From contig OX387195.1 of NCBI GenBank assembly GCA_947561395.2, forward strand, positions 27,171,126 to 27,235,125: DNA of 64,000 nucleotides. Reading direction: 5' to 3'. Below are positions 63,401 to 64,000 of the stretch, piece after piece (the first letter of the stretch is position 1; the number at the start of each line of letters is the position of its first letter). This DNA is from Buxus sempervirens (taxonomy: Eukaryota > Streptophyta > Magnoliopsida > Buxales > Buxaceae). Made by a program: the position numbers and the translations under genes. Below the pieces are notes generated by a model. It ran no database searches and had not been told where the DNA came from. It saw only the letters and a program-made list of their open reading frames with translations.

Positions 63401-64000
63401 CTGTAACAATTGAGTTTAGGCCAGATAGTAAATATCAATGTCAGATCATTCATAACACCAAAACAAGCAACCATAAATGTCAACCTTCTCTATCATTATT
63501 CAGAATATTCCATCAAACAAACTAAAATAGACAGGAACTAGTTGTACAAAAAAAATAAATGGGGTCATTTTTGTTTGATAAATTAAGTTTTCAAGGATTT
63601 CAAGAACATGGAACGTACATAAGGCAAAATAAAGAAATAAATAAGTACAACATAAAAACAATCAGAGAACTAAAAGTGGAATCAAATGACCTACACCACT
63701 GAAACATCTTAATGCACATATCCACTTCAGATTTGCACAAGCTTTCAACTTGCACATGGAGTGCTCAATTGCCTAAGAATATAAATAATTAGCAAGAAAA
63801 AAAAAGCATATACCATACTCAACAACAAAGAAATATCTAGGATCTAGTATTCCTGAGGTGTGTAAAAATATTTGTTGTATAATCATAAAGTTCATGTTCT
63901 CAGTTATGACATAATTTTGCAATTAAAGTTCATTACAATAGCATCAAATGAATCAAGAGCATGAAACAGTCAAAGAAGAACCCAATATCAATCAGTCTCC
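63401..64000 (-). other. Intron of the BRN-like gene running off the right edge
   Basis: The acceptor TTACAG lies just above 63400, and the preceding exon (expected to end near NGKHKMEG) was not found up to 64000, so this stretch is read as intron. No other gene seen. Confidence 0.6.

Overview
The window is nuclear DNA of a flowering plant, most likely a woody eudicot. It is AT-rich, its genes carry many GT-AG introns, and every recognisable protein is of plant type: BSU1-like phosphatase, cohesin SCC3, chloroplast DXS, class III peroxidases, RopGAP, PPR and Bruno-like RNA-binding proteins. Spaces between genes hold many small non-autonomous transposons. I could not name the species. Gene models were spliced by eye; each internal exon was checked for reading-frame continuity and, except where noted, GT-AG borders.

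Layout. 1-1928 (+): last five exons of a BSL (BSU1-like) Ser/Thr phosphatase. 3345-6374 (-): an eight-exon lipase resembling bacterial zinc-containing family I.5 lipases. 8633-9046 (-): SOSS complex subunit B-like OB-fold protein. 10949-13059 (-): NDUFA8-like complex I subunit. 14956-26010 (-): cohesin subunit SCC3/STAG in 21 exons. 26356-28501: decayed PIF/Harbinger-type transposon. 29228-29671: hairpin MULE-type MITE with a perfect 9-bp target duplication. 30641-33955 (+): complete ten-exon 1-deoxy-D-xylulose-5-phosphate synthase with one GC-AG intron. 36225-37956 and 40179-41747 (-): tandem pair of secreted class III peroxidases. 41860-46820: gene-free repeat-rich DNA. 46877-48829 (+): RopGAP with CRIB and RhoGAP domains. 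49855-51444 (-): intronless PPR protein. 54409-54960 (-): tentative small acidic protein with a 140-bp internal duplication. 62134-63400 (-): last four exons of a Bruno-like protein (BRN1/2), which continues beyond the right edge.

The genes are unrelated housekeeping or signalling genes apart from the peroxidase pair, and nothing suggests an operon or a co-functional cluster. The most distinctive material is the repeat fraction: two short Helitron-like elements (one inside a peroxidase intron), hairpin MITEs of one MULE-like superfamily with 9-10 bp target duplications, and MITE interiors packed with ACTTGTA / ACTTGTACAAGT motifs. No new multi-gene system is evident.
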